This document shows positions 8,173 to 16,774 of a stretch of DNA of 30,628 nucleotides, piece after piece. Made by a program: the position numbers and the translations under genes. The notes beneath the pieces were generated by a model. It was not told the origin of the DNA and ran no database searches. It saw only the letters and a program-made list of their open reading frames with translations. The stretch is from Suilimivivens sp963638365 (lineage in GTDB: Bacteria; Bacillota; Clostridia; Lachnospirales; Lachnospiraceae): the NCBI GenBank assembly GCA_963638365.1, contig CAVHRK010000028.1, forward strand, positions 1 to 30,628, written 5' to 3'. Position 1 is the first letter of the stretch, and each line of letters opens with the position of its first letter.

Positions 8173-8644
8173 GATAAGGTTCTCCGTTGATAATGCGATA
8201 TCCACGATAAATCTGTTCCAGTAGAATGACCCTCATCAGCTGATGGGGAAAGGTCATCTTCGAAAAACTCAGTTTCCAGCCGGATACCTTCGAAACCTTT
8301 TCATGAAGACCTAAGGAGCCGCCAATCACAAACTGGATATGGCTCACACCTTCTACACCCATCTGCTCCATTTTCTGTGCAAAGGCAACCGAATCCATCT
8401 GCTTTCCTTCGATTTCCAAAGTAACTACCGGATCATCCAGCCGGAGATTTTTCAAAATGCGTTCCGCTTCCTTCTCACGGATCTGATCCTCCACAACAGG
8501 ACTTGCACCGTCCGGTGTCTTTTCATCCGCCACTTCGATCACCTGCAGCCTGCAATAACGGCTAAGACGCTTTTCATACTCTGCAATGGCATCGCGCAGA
8601 TATTTTTCTTTTACTTTTCCTACACAAACAATGGTGATCTTCAT
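8165..8644 (-). CDS. rlmH: 23S rRNA pseudouridine-1915 N3-methyltransferase
   Basis: A 159-residue SPOUT-class methyltransferase matching RlmH, which methylates pseudouridine 1915 in helix 69 of 23S rRNA on assembled 70S ribosomes using S-adenosylmethionine. It starts MKITIVCVGKVKEKYLRDAI. It carries the knot segment FVIGGSLGLHE (about residues 105–115), and ends with the typical IYRGYRIINGEPYHK. Length is standard. The start overlaps the upstream zinc-ribbon gene by 4 nt (ATGA), so translation is coupled. Its last codons and stop lie within the partial third copy of the tandem repeat. Confidence 0.97.
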   Translation of the reverse strand: MKITIVCVGKVKEKYLRDAIAEYEKRLSRYCRLQVIEVADEKTPDGASPVVEDQIREKEAERILKNLRLDDPVVTLEIEGKQMDSVAFAQKMEQMGVEGVSHIQFVIGGSLGLHEKVSKVSGWKLSFSKMTFPHQLMRVILLEQIYRGYRIINGEPYHK

Positions 8645-9360
8645 TCCTTATCCTGCTTTTCAAAAAGTTCCGGATACATTTCTTCGACGATGCGCTCTAC
8701 ATAAGATTCATCCAGATTCATGAACTGTTTCTGGATTTCGTTTTTTACAAATTCAAATCGCTGGAAATATTTTAATTCCTCCGGAACGGATGCATCTAAG
8801 CCTGACGACTCATCGATCGCTTCTTTATGTAAGTTTTGCAGACACCATTTTTGAATTTCGTCAGTCAGGTTATTCTCTTTTACAGCACGCTTTTTGAGCA
8901 CTTTAAAATTACGCAGCGAGACAACGCCCATTACCAGAAATAATATGAATACTACACCCATCACACCACAGATCATATATTTGCTGAAAACTGCCATTTG
9001 AATCGGAATAACTCCGGTAAACAACAACACGACAGCAACCAGCCCTGCTGTTCCGACGGTTAATAAGGTATAGGCGGAAGTCCGGTTTTCCTCTGCACGT
9101 TCCTCGTTGTTCACATATACGTTGCGGATGACCGGCTTTCCCCTTTTCTTTCCAACCACAATCTGCGGAATTTCTTTCTCCATAGCTGCCTGTCTGGAAA
9201 CTGCCCCCTCTTCCTCCAGACTTCCCTGAAAATATTCGGTGAATTCTTCATCTTCCGATTCATCCGGAAGATGATCAACCAGTTCACATCCGCAATCTGC
9301 ACATTTTTTTATACCTTCCACATACTCGCACTTACATTCAGGACACCATGCCATACCCAT
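8641..9360 (-). CDS. Zinc-ribbon membrane protein, unknown function
   Basis: A 239-residue protein. The N-terminus holds a zinc ribbon with two CxxC-type knuckles (CPECKCEY and CADCGCEL, residues about 7–28). An acidic stretch follows, then two membrane helices (about 93–117 and 122–152, the second ending SLRNFKV), and a mostly helical cytoplasmic C-terminus to residue 239. The DUF2007-like association of zinc ribbon plus short membrane region is common in Clostridia but has no assigned role. The start is ambiguous between ATG at 9360 and ATG at 9354; GGGGGGTGA lies just upstream and spaces better for 9354. It is the last of three uncharacterised membrane proteins around nfnAB and overlaps rlmH. 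Confidence 0.85.
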   Translation of the reverse strand: MGMAWCPECKCEYVEGIKKCADCGCELVDHLPDESEDEEFTEYFQGSLEEEGAVSRQAAMEKEIPQIVVGKKRGKPVIRNVYVNNEERAEENRTSAYTLLTVGTAGLVAVVLLFTGVIPIQMAVFSKYMICGVMGVVFILFLVMGVVSLRNFKVLKKRAVKENNLTDEIQKWCLQNLHKEAIDESSGLDASVPEELKYFQRFEFVKNEIQKQFMNLDESYVERIVEEMYPELFEKQDKE

Positions 9361-9380
9361 TCACCCCCCATGAATAATTT

Positions 9381-10403
9381 TTAGTTTTCACCACGGATGT
9401 AGCACTTCACACCCCAGTTCTGATTCTCTTTATCCGACAACCAGATAAAATTCTGTTCATCTTCCGTGTCAACCAGCGCCGGTCTGCATCCCTGCTTATC
9501 CTTCTCCTTGGAAAGATATACAAAGCTTCCCATCTTAGCAGTCGCATTCCATTCTTCAAAGTTGTCCATCTGATCAATCGTTGTAATATAAAATGCTCCG
9601 TCTAATAATCCCTGCTTATAGGTTCCAATGAAATTGGAATAATATCGGGTATTCTTTTGAAGACGTTCCGTTACAAAATCATAATGCTCGGAACCGCTTC
9701 CATCCGGAAGATCGTTCTTAAAGCTTCCGGAATACTGGTGAAACAGATAAACATCCTTGGAATTTGCAGAAGCATGGATATGATAATGCATCCAGCGGCC
9801 TTCTCCCTCGCGGACGCCATTCTTCCATGCACCATAATAGTACTGGTTGTCTGCATAAACTGCAATTCCCGTACCATTGGGCTTTCCATCTGCATTCGTT
9901 TCACCGGCATAATAGAACCTGTTCGTTCCCTTTAACTGATACGACATGGCGCGGAAACGATCAAGGTTTGCAAGATCATCCAATGCTTTCTGGTTGCCCT
10001 GCTCCCAGTAAGACATCATTTCCTTTAACTGTGCCTGGGTATCAAATTTTACTTTACTGAAATCCAGTGTTTCTTCTGCCTGATCCGGCGCTGCTGTTAC
10101 GGCAGCTTCCGGTGCAGACTCCGGGGAAGCCGTAGCTTCCGGAGACTCTGTATCCGGAGATGCAGCCTCTTCTGCTGCCGGAGCCACGGATGCGGACGGC
10201 GAAGGTACGATAATCTCTGTGGAAACCGTATCCTGCTGTGCATCCTCCGGCTCTTGACTCTTATTTCTATTTACGACAAAAGTAATCAGTAAGATCACAA
10301 TAATCAACAGAATCGGTACGATTTTAATGAGAATCCGGATCTTATCCTCTTTTGTCAGCTTATCCTCCTGAGAATCCTCAGAATCATTAAAGAAATTTTT
10401 CAT
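9381..10403 (-). CDS. MORN-repeat membrane-anchored protein
   Basis: A 340-residue protein. A short charged N-terminus precedes one membrane helix (about residues 23–44, IRILIKIVPILLIIVILLITF). A low-complexity linker rich in Pro/Ser/Ala/Glu (about 55–115) follows, then an extracytoplasmic domain. That domain contains MORN-type repeats: YYYGAWKNGVREGEGRW, YSGSFKNDLPDGSGSEHY and FIGTYKQGLLDGAFY, between about residues 185 and 290. MORN repeats form beta-hairpin arrays used in membrane or protein contacts. The low-complexity linker suggests the domain stands away from the membrane, within the wall. The gene starts 10 nt after nfnB, with GAGAG before the ATG, so it is co-transcribed with nfnAB. 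Function unknown. Confidence 0.85.
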   Translation of the reverse strand: MKNFFNDSEDSQEDKLTKEDKIRILIKIVPILLIIVILLITFVVNRNKSQEPEDAQQDTVSTEIIVPSPSASVAPAAEEAASPDTESPEATASPESAPEAAVTAAPDQAEETLDFSKVKFDTQAQLKEMMSYWEQGNQKALDDLANLDRFRAMSYQLKGTNRFYYAGETNADGKPNGTGIAVYADNQYYYGAWKNGVREGEGRWMHYHIHASANSKDVYLFHQYSGSFKNDLPDGSGSEHYDFVTERLQKNTRYYSNFIGTYKQGLLDGAFYITTIDQMDNFEEWNATAKMGSFVYLSKEKDKQGCRPALVDTEDEQNFIWLSDKENQNWGVKCYIRGEN

Positions 10404-10413
10404 AGTGTTCTCT

Positions 10414-11799
10414 CTATTTATTGCTCAGGTACTCGTCAATTCCCTTTGCTGCAGTCTTTCCTGCTCCCATGGCAAGAATAACGGTAGCAGCTCCGGTTAC
10501 GGCATCACCACCGGCATATACGCCTTCCTTCGTGGTCTTTCCGCAATCCTCCTCAGCAATAATACATTTGTGCTTGTTGATCTCAAGTCCCTTTGTGGTA
10601 GAGGAAATGAGCGGGTTCGGAGAAGTTCCGAGGGACATGATCACAGTATCTACGTCAATCACAAATTCGGATCCCGGTACTTCTACAGGTCTTCTTCTTC
10701 CGGATTCATCGGGCTCACCAAGCTCCATCTTAATACACTTGATGCCATTTACCCATCCCTTTTCATCCTCAAGGATTTCTACCGGATTGGTCAGAAGATC
10801 AAAAATAATTCCTTCTTCCTTAGCGTGGTGTACTTCTTCCACACGGGCAGGAAGTTCTTCTTCACTACGACGATATACAATATGCACCTCTGCACCAAGA
10901 CGGAGGGCTGTTCTGGCTGCATCCATGGCTACGTTACCACCACCGACAACGGCTACCTTCTTACCATGCATGATTGGTGTATTGGAATCCTCACGGAATG
11001 CCTTCATCAGGTTGCTTCTGGTCAGGTATTCATTTGCAGAGAATACGCCGTTTGCCTGTTCTCCCGGAATACCCATAAATTTCGGAAGCCCGGCACCGGA
11101 GCCGATAAATACGGCATCAAAGCCTTCTTCCTCTAACAGTTCATCAATGGTAACAGACTTTCCGACAACAACATTTGTCTCAATCTTAACACCCAGAGAT
11201 TTTACATTTTCGATTTCCTTTGCAACAACCTTGGTCTTCGGAAGACGGAATTCGGGAATACCGTAAACCAGTACACCGCCCGGCTCATGCAATGCTTCGA
11301 AAATGGTGACTTCATATCCCATCTTGGCCAGATCTCCGGCGCAGGTAAGTCCTGCCGGGCCGGAACCAATGACTGCAACCTTCTTACCGTTCTTCTTTTC
11401 TGCACCCTGAGGCTTGATACCGGCTTCTCTTGCAGAGTCTGCAACGAAACGTTCCAGCTTACCGATGGAAATCGGCTCACCCTTAATGCCACGGATACAT
11501 TTTCCTTCACACTGGCTCTCCTGCGGGCAGACACGTCCACATACGGCAGGAAGTGCGGAAGATTCGCTAATGACCTGATAAGCACCTTCTACATCACCGT
11601 CTTTTACCTTTTCGATAAAGCCGGGGATATTGATGGATACCGGACATCCCTTGATACACTGTGCATTCTTACAGTTGATACATCTGGAAGCCTCTTCCAT
11701 GGCTTCTTCCCTGTTATATCCTAAACATACTTCTTCAAAATTCGTAGCTCTGACCTTTGGATCCTGTTCCCGGACCGGTGTTTTCTTTAATACGTCCAT
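10414..11799 (-). CDS. nfnB: NfnB: NADPH-binding subunit of bifurcating transhydrogenase
   Basis: A 461-residue flavoprotein of the glutamate-synthase small-subunit / NfnB family. The N-terminus carries iron–sulfur cysteines (CINCKNAQCIKGCP near 40 and CGRVCPQESQCEGKC near 90). Two dinucleotide-binding folds follow: VIGSGPAGLTCAGDLA near 146 for FAD and VVGGGNVAMDAARTAL near 285 for NADPH. It could be annotated gltA/sudA, but the partner gene directly upstream is an NfnA/SudB-type subunit. NfnAB couples NADH and reduced ferredoxin to NADP+ reduction in anaerobes. Its start overlaps the nfnA stop by one base (TAATG), so the subunits are translationally coupled and probably made in equal amounts. 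Confidence 0.92.
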   Translation of the reverse strand: MDVLKKTPVREQDPKVRATNFEEVCLGYNREEAMEEASRCINCKNAQCIKGCPVSINIPGFIEKVKDGDVEGAYQVISESSALPAVCGRVCPQESQCEGKCIRGIKGEPISIGKLERFVADSAREAGIKPQGAEKKNGKKVAVIGSGPAGLTCAGDLAKMGYEVTIFEALHEPGGVLVYGIPEFRLPKTKVVAKEIENVKSLGVKIETNVVVGKSVTIDELLEEEGFDAVFIGSGAGLPKFMGIPGEQANGVFSANEYLTRSNLMKAFREDSNTPIMHGKKVAVVGGGNVAMDAARTALRLGAEVHIVYRRSEEELPARVEEVHHAKEEGIIFDLLTNPVEILEDEKGWVNGIKCIKMELGEPDESGRRRPVEVPGSEFVIDVDTVIMSLGTSPNPLISSTTKGLEINKHKCIIAEEDCGKTTKEGVYAGGDAVTGAATVILAMGAGKTAAKGIDEYLSNK

Positions 11800-12686
11800 T
11801 ATTTGTCACCTCCGCAATTTCCACATCCGCCGTGATGTGTATCTCCTTCTTTTGCCTTAAGATAAGCTCTGCCCTCAGCGGTCTTATAGATCTGCTGTCT
11901 CTGCATTGCTTCATCAAAGTTTACCAGATGTCCGTCAAATTCGGGACCATCTACACAGGCAAATTTCACTTCATCACCAATAGTAACACGGCAGGCACCA
12001 CACATACCCGTACCGTCTACCATGATCGGATTTAAGCTGACAACGGTAGGAAGATTCAATTCCTTGGTCAGTTTGCAGACAAACTTCATCATAATCATCG
12101 GACCAATGGCCACGCAGACATCATAATGCTTTCCTTCATTAACGAGGTCCGTAATGGTCTGGGTAACCATACCGCTTCTTCCATAGGAACCATCGTCTGT
12201 TGTTACATAAAGATTATCCGCAACAGCTTTCATTTCATCTTCCAGAATTAAGATGTCCTTTGTCTTTGCACCTACAATAACATCTGCTTCAATGCCATGC
12301 TCATGGAGCCATTTCACCTGCGGGTACACAGGTGCCGTTCCGACACCGCCTGCTACAAACAGAATACTCTTCTTTTTCAGTTCTTCTATGTCTTCTTTCA
12401 CGAATTCGGAAGGACAGCCAAGCGGTCCTACAAAATCATGAAAAGCATCTCCTGCCTTTAAGGATGACATGTACTGGGTTCCTGCCCCGACAATCTGGAA
12501 CACGATGGTAACCGTTCCCTTCTCTCTGTCATAATCACAGATCGTCAGAGGGATTCTTTCTGCATCCGCATCGGTTCTTACGATCACGAACTGACCGGGT
12601 TCGCAGGATTTTGCTACTCTTTCTGCTTCAACAACCATGGAAAAAATGTTTGCCGTAAGCTCTTTTGCTTCTAAAATCTTGTACAT
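11799..12686 (-). CDS. nfnA: NfnA: NAD/FAD subunit of bifurcating transhydrogenase
   Basis: A 295-residue protein of the dihydroorotate-dehydrogenase electron-transfer / sulfide dehydrogenase beta family. The FAD-binding barrel (GQFVIVR, RIPLTI near 32–50) is followed by an NAD-binding domain (FVAGGVGTAPVYPQVKWL near 110). A 2Fe-2S site lies at MCGACRVTIGDEVKFACVDGPEFDGH (about 218–243, four cysteine/aspartate ligand region). In NfnA the bifurcating FAD lies in the partner subunit. An additional C-terminal tail HHGGCGNCGGDK carries two extra cysteines in a CGNC arrangement, which I do not recall as part of the core fold. GGAGG lies 6 nt before the ATG, 14 nt after the zinc-ribbon/TPR gene. 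Confidence 0.92.
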   Translation of the reverse strand: MYKILEAKELTANIFSMVVEAERVAKSCEPGQFVIVRTDADAERIPLTICDYDREKGTVTIVFQIVGAGTQYMSSLKAGDAFHDFVGPLGCPSEFVKEDIEELKKKSILFVAGGVGTAPVYPQVKWLHEHGIEADVIVGAKTKDILILEDEMKAVADNLYVTTDDGSYGRSGMVTQTITDLVNEGKHYDVCVAIGPMIMMKFVCKLTKELNLPTVVSLNPIMVDGTGMCGACRVTIGDEVKFACVDGPEFDGHLVNFDEAMQRQQIYKTAEGRAYLKAKEGDTHHGGCGNCGGDK

Positions 12687-12700
12687 ATTAAGCCTCCACT

Positions 12701-14167
12701 TTATTTATTCAAAGGGATAATCCCCATTTGACCGTTTTCATCGTAAACCAGACGGTTCGGTGTTCCCGTATAAACTTCTACTGCATACAACCTTCCGGTC
12801 TGTGTCCGGTTTCCTGCCGAATCGACAATTGATTCGCTTAATTCATAATAATATCCTAAATTCGGGATTTCGACAAGAGTCTCATATTCATAAACGTATC
12901 TTCCTTCGATTTCAAAGGAATAGCCCTGCATATCCTTCAGAATATGCTGATCCATAAGGGCCTTCTTCACACGATCGATCGCGGCCTTTACGGTAACCTG
13001 TGTCTGAAGTTCGAAATCATAACTCCGGTACACCACTTCACTCATTACTCCTTCTTCGGAAATCACCGCAAAACGATAATTCGTCCGGCCAAGCGGCATA
13101 TCAATCGGTTCTGTATATAATAAACTATTTTCATTCGGTTCGGAACCATCTGTGGTATAGTAAATATTTCCTTCTTCTTCGGTGGTCACCTCAATCAAGG
13201 TAGGAAGCTGATAATCTCCGCTGCTCGGTGTAACCTCCGGTTTTTCCGGAATGGCAACATCAATGAGATAATAGTTTTCTACCGTTTCACTTCGGATTCC
13301 ATAATCGTTCACGAAAACCGCCTTGATCCGGTGCTCTCCAGGCTCTAACAGGATCGGCGCCATATACACCAGACTGTACTCCTGCGGTTCGCTGCCATCA
13401 GTCGTATAATAAATGGTTCCTGTCGTATTCGCAGTAATTTTAAGGGAAATCACCTTTTCATAATTTCCGGTGGAATATCCAAACTCCGGCTTCATTGCCA
13501 TATAATGCTGGAACTGCGTCTGTACCGCGGTATCCCCGCTTTCCATCAGTAATTCATTGATCCGCTCATAATTCTGCTGTCCGGCAAGAATCGTTATCAT
13601 AAAATCAAAATACTGTAGCTTCCGTTCCTCATCCATCGCCCGTTTAAAAACGACATTTTCAAGGATTTCTGCCGCCCGGTCTGCTTCGCCCAGTTCATAA
13701 TAGCACTGTGCCTGCATGTAGGGAATGTCCAGATCCTCCGGCTGCAGTTTTTCAGCCCTGGCAAGATAGGTAAGTGCATTCTCGTACTGCGCTTTCTCCA
13801 TGCGTTCTTCTGCTTCCTGGGTCTGATAATTCGCCGAATAATTCTGATAAATAAGTCCGGCAAGCAAAATGAGGACAAGCGTCATCAGGATGGCGGTGAG
13901 TGTGGTAATCAGAATACGCTTCCTTGAAGTAATTCCGTGGAAAATGCTTCCTTCCTTAAGGAAATCCTCCTCTTCCGATTTCTTTTGAGGCGCAGAGGGA
14001 ATTTCAGGTGGTTCCGGATTGATTTCTTCTGCAACGGTAGACAGGGTTTCCTCAATACTGTTTTGAATTTCAGGCTCAAAATCCGGAACAATCTGGATCT
14101 CTGCTCCACATCGTTCACAGTAAAGATGTTCTTCCTTCATTTCATATCCGCATCGTGGACAAATCAT
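12701..14167 (-). CDS. Zinc-ribbon, TPR and chitobiase-C-like membrane protein
   Basis: A 488-residue protein with a modular build. Residues 1–24 form a zinc ribbon (CPRCGYEM and YCERCGAEI). An acidic/Pro linker leads to one membrane helix (about 86–108). Then come TPR-like helices (about 112–200, with NALTYLARAEKLQPEDLDIPYMQAQCYY). Two copies of a chitobiase/FN3-associated C-terminal-like beta domain follow (about 222–300 and 310–385), each with the signature IYYTTDGSEP. A C-terminal domain of about 100 residues ends the protein. The zinc ribbon is cytoplasmic and the repeats external if the helix is single-pass. The start is secured by AAGGAGG upstream. Function unknown; co-transcribed with folD and nfnAB by spacing. 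Confidence 0.85.
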   Translation of the reverse strand: MICPRCGYEMKEEHLYCERCGAEIQIVPDFEPEIQNSIEETLSTVAEEINPEPPEIPSAPQKKSEEEDFLKEGSIFHGITSRKRILITTLTAILMTLVLILLAGLIYQNYSANYQTQEAEERMEKAQYENALTYLARAEKLQPEDLDIPYMQAQCYYELGEADRAAEILENVVFKRAMDEERKLQYFDFMITILAGQQNYERINELLMESGDTAVQTQFQHYMAMKPEFGYSTGNYEKVISLKITANTTGTIYYTTDGSEPQEYSLVYMAPILLEPGEHRIKAVFVNDYGIRSETVENYYLIDVAIPEKPEVTPSSGDYQLPTLIEVTTEEEGNIYYTTDGSEPNENSLLYTEPIDMPLGRTNYRFAVISEEGVMSEVVYRSYDFELQTQVTVKAAIDRVKKALMDQHILKDMQGYSFEIEGRYVYEYETLVEIPNLGYYYELSESIVDSAGNRTQTGRLYAVEVYTGTPNRLVYDENGQMGIIPLNK

Positions 14168-14215
14168 TTCCGCACCTCCTTCCCTGATTCAATGTCAGAA
14201 GCCCGCTTCCAGCTT

Positions 14216-15052
14216 CTATAAAACAGAATTCACACAGTTATGAAGCAGCATTGCAATCGTCATCGGTCCTACACCGCCCGGTACCGGTGTAATGGCTTCG
14301 CAGACCGGGAATACGGAATCGTAATCCACATCTCCGCAAAGCTTATTGTTCTCATCCCGGTTAATACCGACGTCAATGACAACCGCTCCTTCCTTCACGT
14401 AATCTGCATTTACCATCTTGGGCTTACCGATGGCAACAATCAGGATGTCTGCCCTCTTGCAGACCTCCTTCAGATTCTTTGTTCTTGAATGTGCAATCGT
14501 AACAGTCGCATTCTCACGAAGCATTAATAATGCCATAGGCTTTCCAACGATATTGCTTCTTCCCAAGATGACACATTCCCTGCCTTCGATTTCAATATTG
14601 CTTCTCTTTAAAAGTTCAATAATTCCAGCAGGGGTACAGGAGACAAAGCCCTTTTGTCCGATGCAGAGTGCACCCACGCTCTGCGGATGAAAACCATCAA
14701 CATCCTTTAACGGAGAAATGGTCTGGATCACCAGATTCTCATCAATATGGGAAGGTAGGGGAAGCTGTACTAAAATACCGTTCACATCCTCCCGCTCATT
14801 CAGTTCTCCGATCAAGTCAAGTAATTCCTGCTGTGTAGTCTCTTCCGGAAGCTCATAGGATAACGACCGGATTCCGATGTATTCACAGCCCTTTTTCTTA
14901 TTTCTCACATAAACGGTAGACGCCGGGTTATCACCGACCTGCACAACAGCAAGAGTAATCTCGATCCCTTTCTCCTTTAATTCTGCCACCTGTTCTTTCA
15001 GTTCATCCTTTAACTGTGTGGATATTTCTTTTCCATTAATGATCTTTGCCAT
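14216..15052 (-). CDS. folD: FolD: methylene-THF dehydrogenase/cyclohydrolase
   Basis: A 278-residue bifunctional enzyme that oxidises 5,10-methylene-THF to methenyl-THF and hydrolyses it to 10-formyl-THF. It includes the YVRNKKKGCEYIGI segment with the catalytic lysine region near residue 50. The block GILVQLPLP comes near 95, and PLKDVDGFHP near 120 is also a family signature. The dinucleotide motif VILGRSNIVGKPMALLM is near 160, and the end PVPGGVGPMTIAMLLHN is also typical. It starts 12 nt after fhs with AAAGGAG before the ATG. The two enzymes therefore form a one-carbon pair. Length is standard for the family. Confidence 0.98.
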   Translation of the reverse strand: MAKIINGKEISTQLKDELKEQVAELKEKGIEITLAVVQVGDNPASTVYVRNKKKGCEYIGIRSLSYELPEETTQQELLDLIGELNEREDVNGILVQLPLPSHIDENLVIQTISPLKDVDGFHPQSVGALCIGQKGFVSCTPAGIIELLKRSNIEIEGRECVILGRSNIVGKPMALLMLRENATVTIAHSRTKNLKEVCKRADILIVAIGKPKMVNADYVKEGAVVIDVGINRDENNKLCGDVDYDSVFPVCEAITPVPGGVGPMTIAMLLHNCVNSVL

Positions 15053-15064
15053 CTTCGTACTCCT

Positions 15065-16735
15065 TTAGAATAATCCTGTAATCCTTCCTTCTTCGTTCAC
15101 ATCAATGTCAAACGCGGCCGGATGCTTGGGAAGTCCCGGCATTGTCATGACTGCTCCTGTGAGAACAACGACAAAGCCCGCTCCTGCGGAGACATAAGCC
15201 TCTCTTACCTGCAGGGTAAATCCTTCCGGTCTTCCTAAAAGCTCCGGATTATCCGACAGGGAATACTGGGTTTTCGCCATACATACCGGCATGTTTCCAA
15301 AGCCCATCTCTTCGATTTTCTTTAACTGTTTTAACGCTGCCGGTGCATAGCTTACACCGTCTGCGCCATAAATTTCCCTGGCAACGGTTTCAATCTTTTC
15401 CTTTAAGGAGGCTGCATCGTCATACAGTGGTTTAAAGTGGCTTTCCTTGGTTTCTATGGATTTAATAACCTTTTCGGCAAGTTCGATACCACCTTCCCCT
15501 CCATCAGTAAAGACTTTGGAAATGGCGAACTCACAGTTCCGTTCTTCACAGAACTTCTTAACCCATGCGGTCTCTGCTTCGGTATCGGTATGGAAACTGT
15601 TTAAGGTAACCACGACCGGCACTCCATATTTCTGGAGATTCTCGATGTGCTTTTCAAGGTTCACAATTCCCTTTTTCAGAGCGTCAAGGTTCTCCTTCTG
15701 AAGGTCTGCTTTCGCAACACCGCCATTGTATTTGAGTGCACGGATTGTTGCAACGAGAACCACAACATCCGGCTTTAAGCCTGCCATACGGCACTTGATG
15801 TCAAAGAACTTCTCTGCCCCGAGATCGGCGCCAAAACCCGCTTCGGTGATACAATAGTCTGCCATCTTTAAAGCCGCCTTCGTAGCTCTTACAGAGTTAC
15901 AGCCATGTGCAATATTGGCAAAAGGACCGCCATGAATCAATACCGGGTTGTGCTCTAAGGTCTGCACGAGATTAGGCTTCAACGCATCCTTGAGAAGGGC
16001 TGCCATCGCACCTACTGCCTGCAGATCGCCTGCCGTAACCGGCTCTCCCTGATAATTATAAGCAACCACGATACGGGAAAGCCGCTCCTTCAAATCCTTC
16101 ATATCATCTGCCAGACAAAGAATGGCCATAATTTCCGAAGCTACCGTAATCACGAAATGGTCTTCTCTTACCGTTCCGTCTGCCTTTGCCCCAAGTCCGA
16201 CAACAACATTACGCAATACACGGTCGTTCATATCAAGACACCGTTTCCAGATCACCTGTCTGGGATCAATCTGTAGCTGGTTGCCCTGCTGGATATGGTT
16301 ATCCAGTAATGCTGCAAGAAGATTGTTTGCCGAAGTGATGGCATGAAAATCTCCGGTAAAATGCAGGTTGATTTCTTCCATCGGAACAACCTGCGCATAA
16401 CCGCCTCCGGCTGCACCGCCCTTGATTCCGAAGCAGGGGCCTAAAGAGGGCTCCCGTAACGCAATGACTGCCTTTTTCCCCATACGTCCAAAGGCCTGTC
16501 CGAGTCCAACGCTGGTTGTTGTCTTTCCTTCTCCTGCCGGCGTTGGATTAATGGCCGTAACAAGGATCAGTTTACCATCCGGACGCTCCTTCAATTTTGC
16601 AAGGTATTCGTCGGAGAGTTTCGCCTTATACTTTCCATATAATTCCAGATCATCTGCGGTAATTCCTAATGTTTCTGCAATCGATGTGATCTGTTCCATT
16701 TTTGCATCCTGTGCAATTTCAATATCTGATTTCAT
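15065..16735 (-). CDS. fhs: Formate–tetrahydrofolate ligase
   Basis: A 556-residue ATP-dependent formyl-THF synthetase that joins formate and THF to give 10-formyl-THF. The phosphate-binding loop TPAGEGKTTTSVGLGQAFGRM is near residues 66–86. The segment EPSLGPCFGIKGGAAGGGYAQV near 98–118 is the family signature, and the C-terminal PGLPKHPAAFDIDVNEEGRI is intact. With FolD it supplies the methyl branch of one-carbon metabolism; in acetogens such as Blautia this pair belongs to the Wood–Ljungdahl route, which the window alone cannot show. It begins 39 nt after ftsK, too short for a leader riboswitch. Confidence 0.98.
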   Translation of the reverse strand: MKSDIEIAQDAKMEQITSIAETLGITADDLELYGKYKAKLSDEYLAKLKERPDGKLILVTAINPTPAGEGKTTTSVGLGQAFGRMGKKAVIALREPSLGPCFGIKGGAAGGGYAQVVPMEEINLHFTGDFHAITSANNLLAALLDNHIQQGNQLQIDPRQVIWKRCLDMNDRVLRNVVVGLGAKADGTVREDHFVITVASEIMAILCLADDMKDLKERLSRIVVAYNYQGEPVTAGDLQAVGAMAALLKDALKPNLVQTLEHNPVLIHGGPFANIAHGCNSVRATKAALKMADYCITEAGFGADLGAEKFFDIKCRMAGLKPDVVVLVATIRALKYNGGVAKADLQKENLDALKKGIVNLEKHIENLQKYGVPVVVTLNSFHTDTEAETAWVKKFCEERNCEFAISKVFTDGGEGGIELAEKVIKSIETKESHFKPLYDDAASLKEKIETVAREIYGADGVSYAPAALKQLKKIEEMGFGNMPVCMAKTQYSLSDNPELLGRPEGFTLQVREAYVSAGAGFVVVLTGAVMTMPGLPKHPAAFDIDVNEEGRITGLF

Positions 16736-16774
16736 CCCTCATAAACCCTTTCTATTGATATAATAAGTACTCTC

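Noticed and set aside
10405..11266. Long plus-strand open frames opposite nfnB
   Set aside because: They lie wholly antisense to a clear NfnB gene, are rich in Ser/Thr/Pro from reversed codons, and show no domain or ribosome site.
16736..16774. THF riboswitch ahead of fhs
   Set aside because: The 39-nt spacer after ftsK is too short and shows no matching fold.
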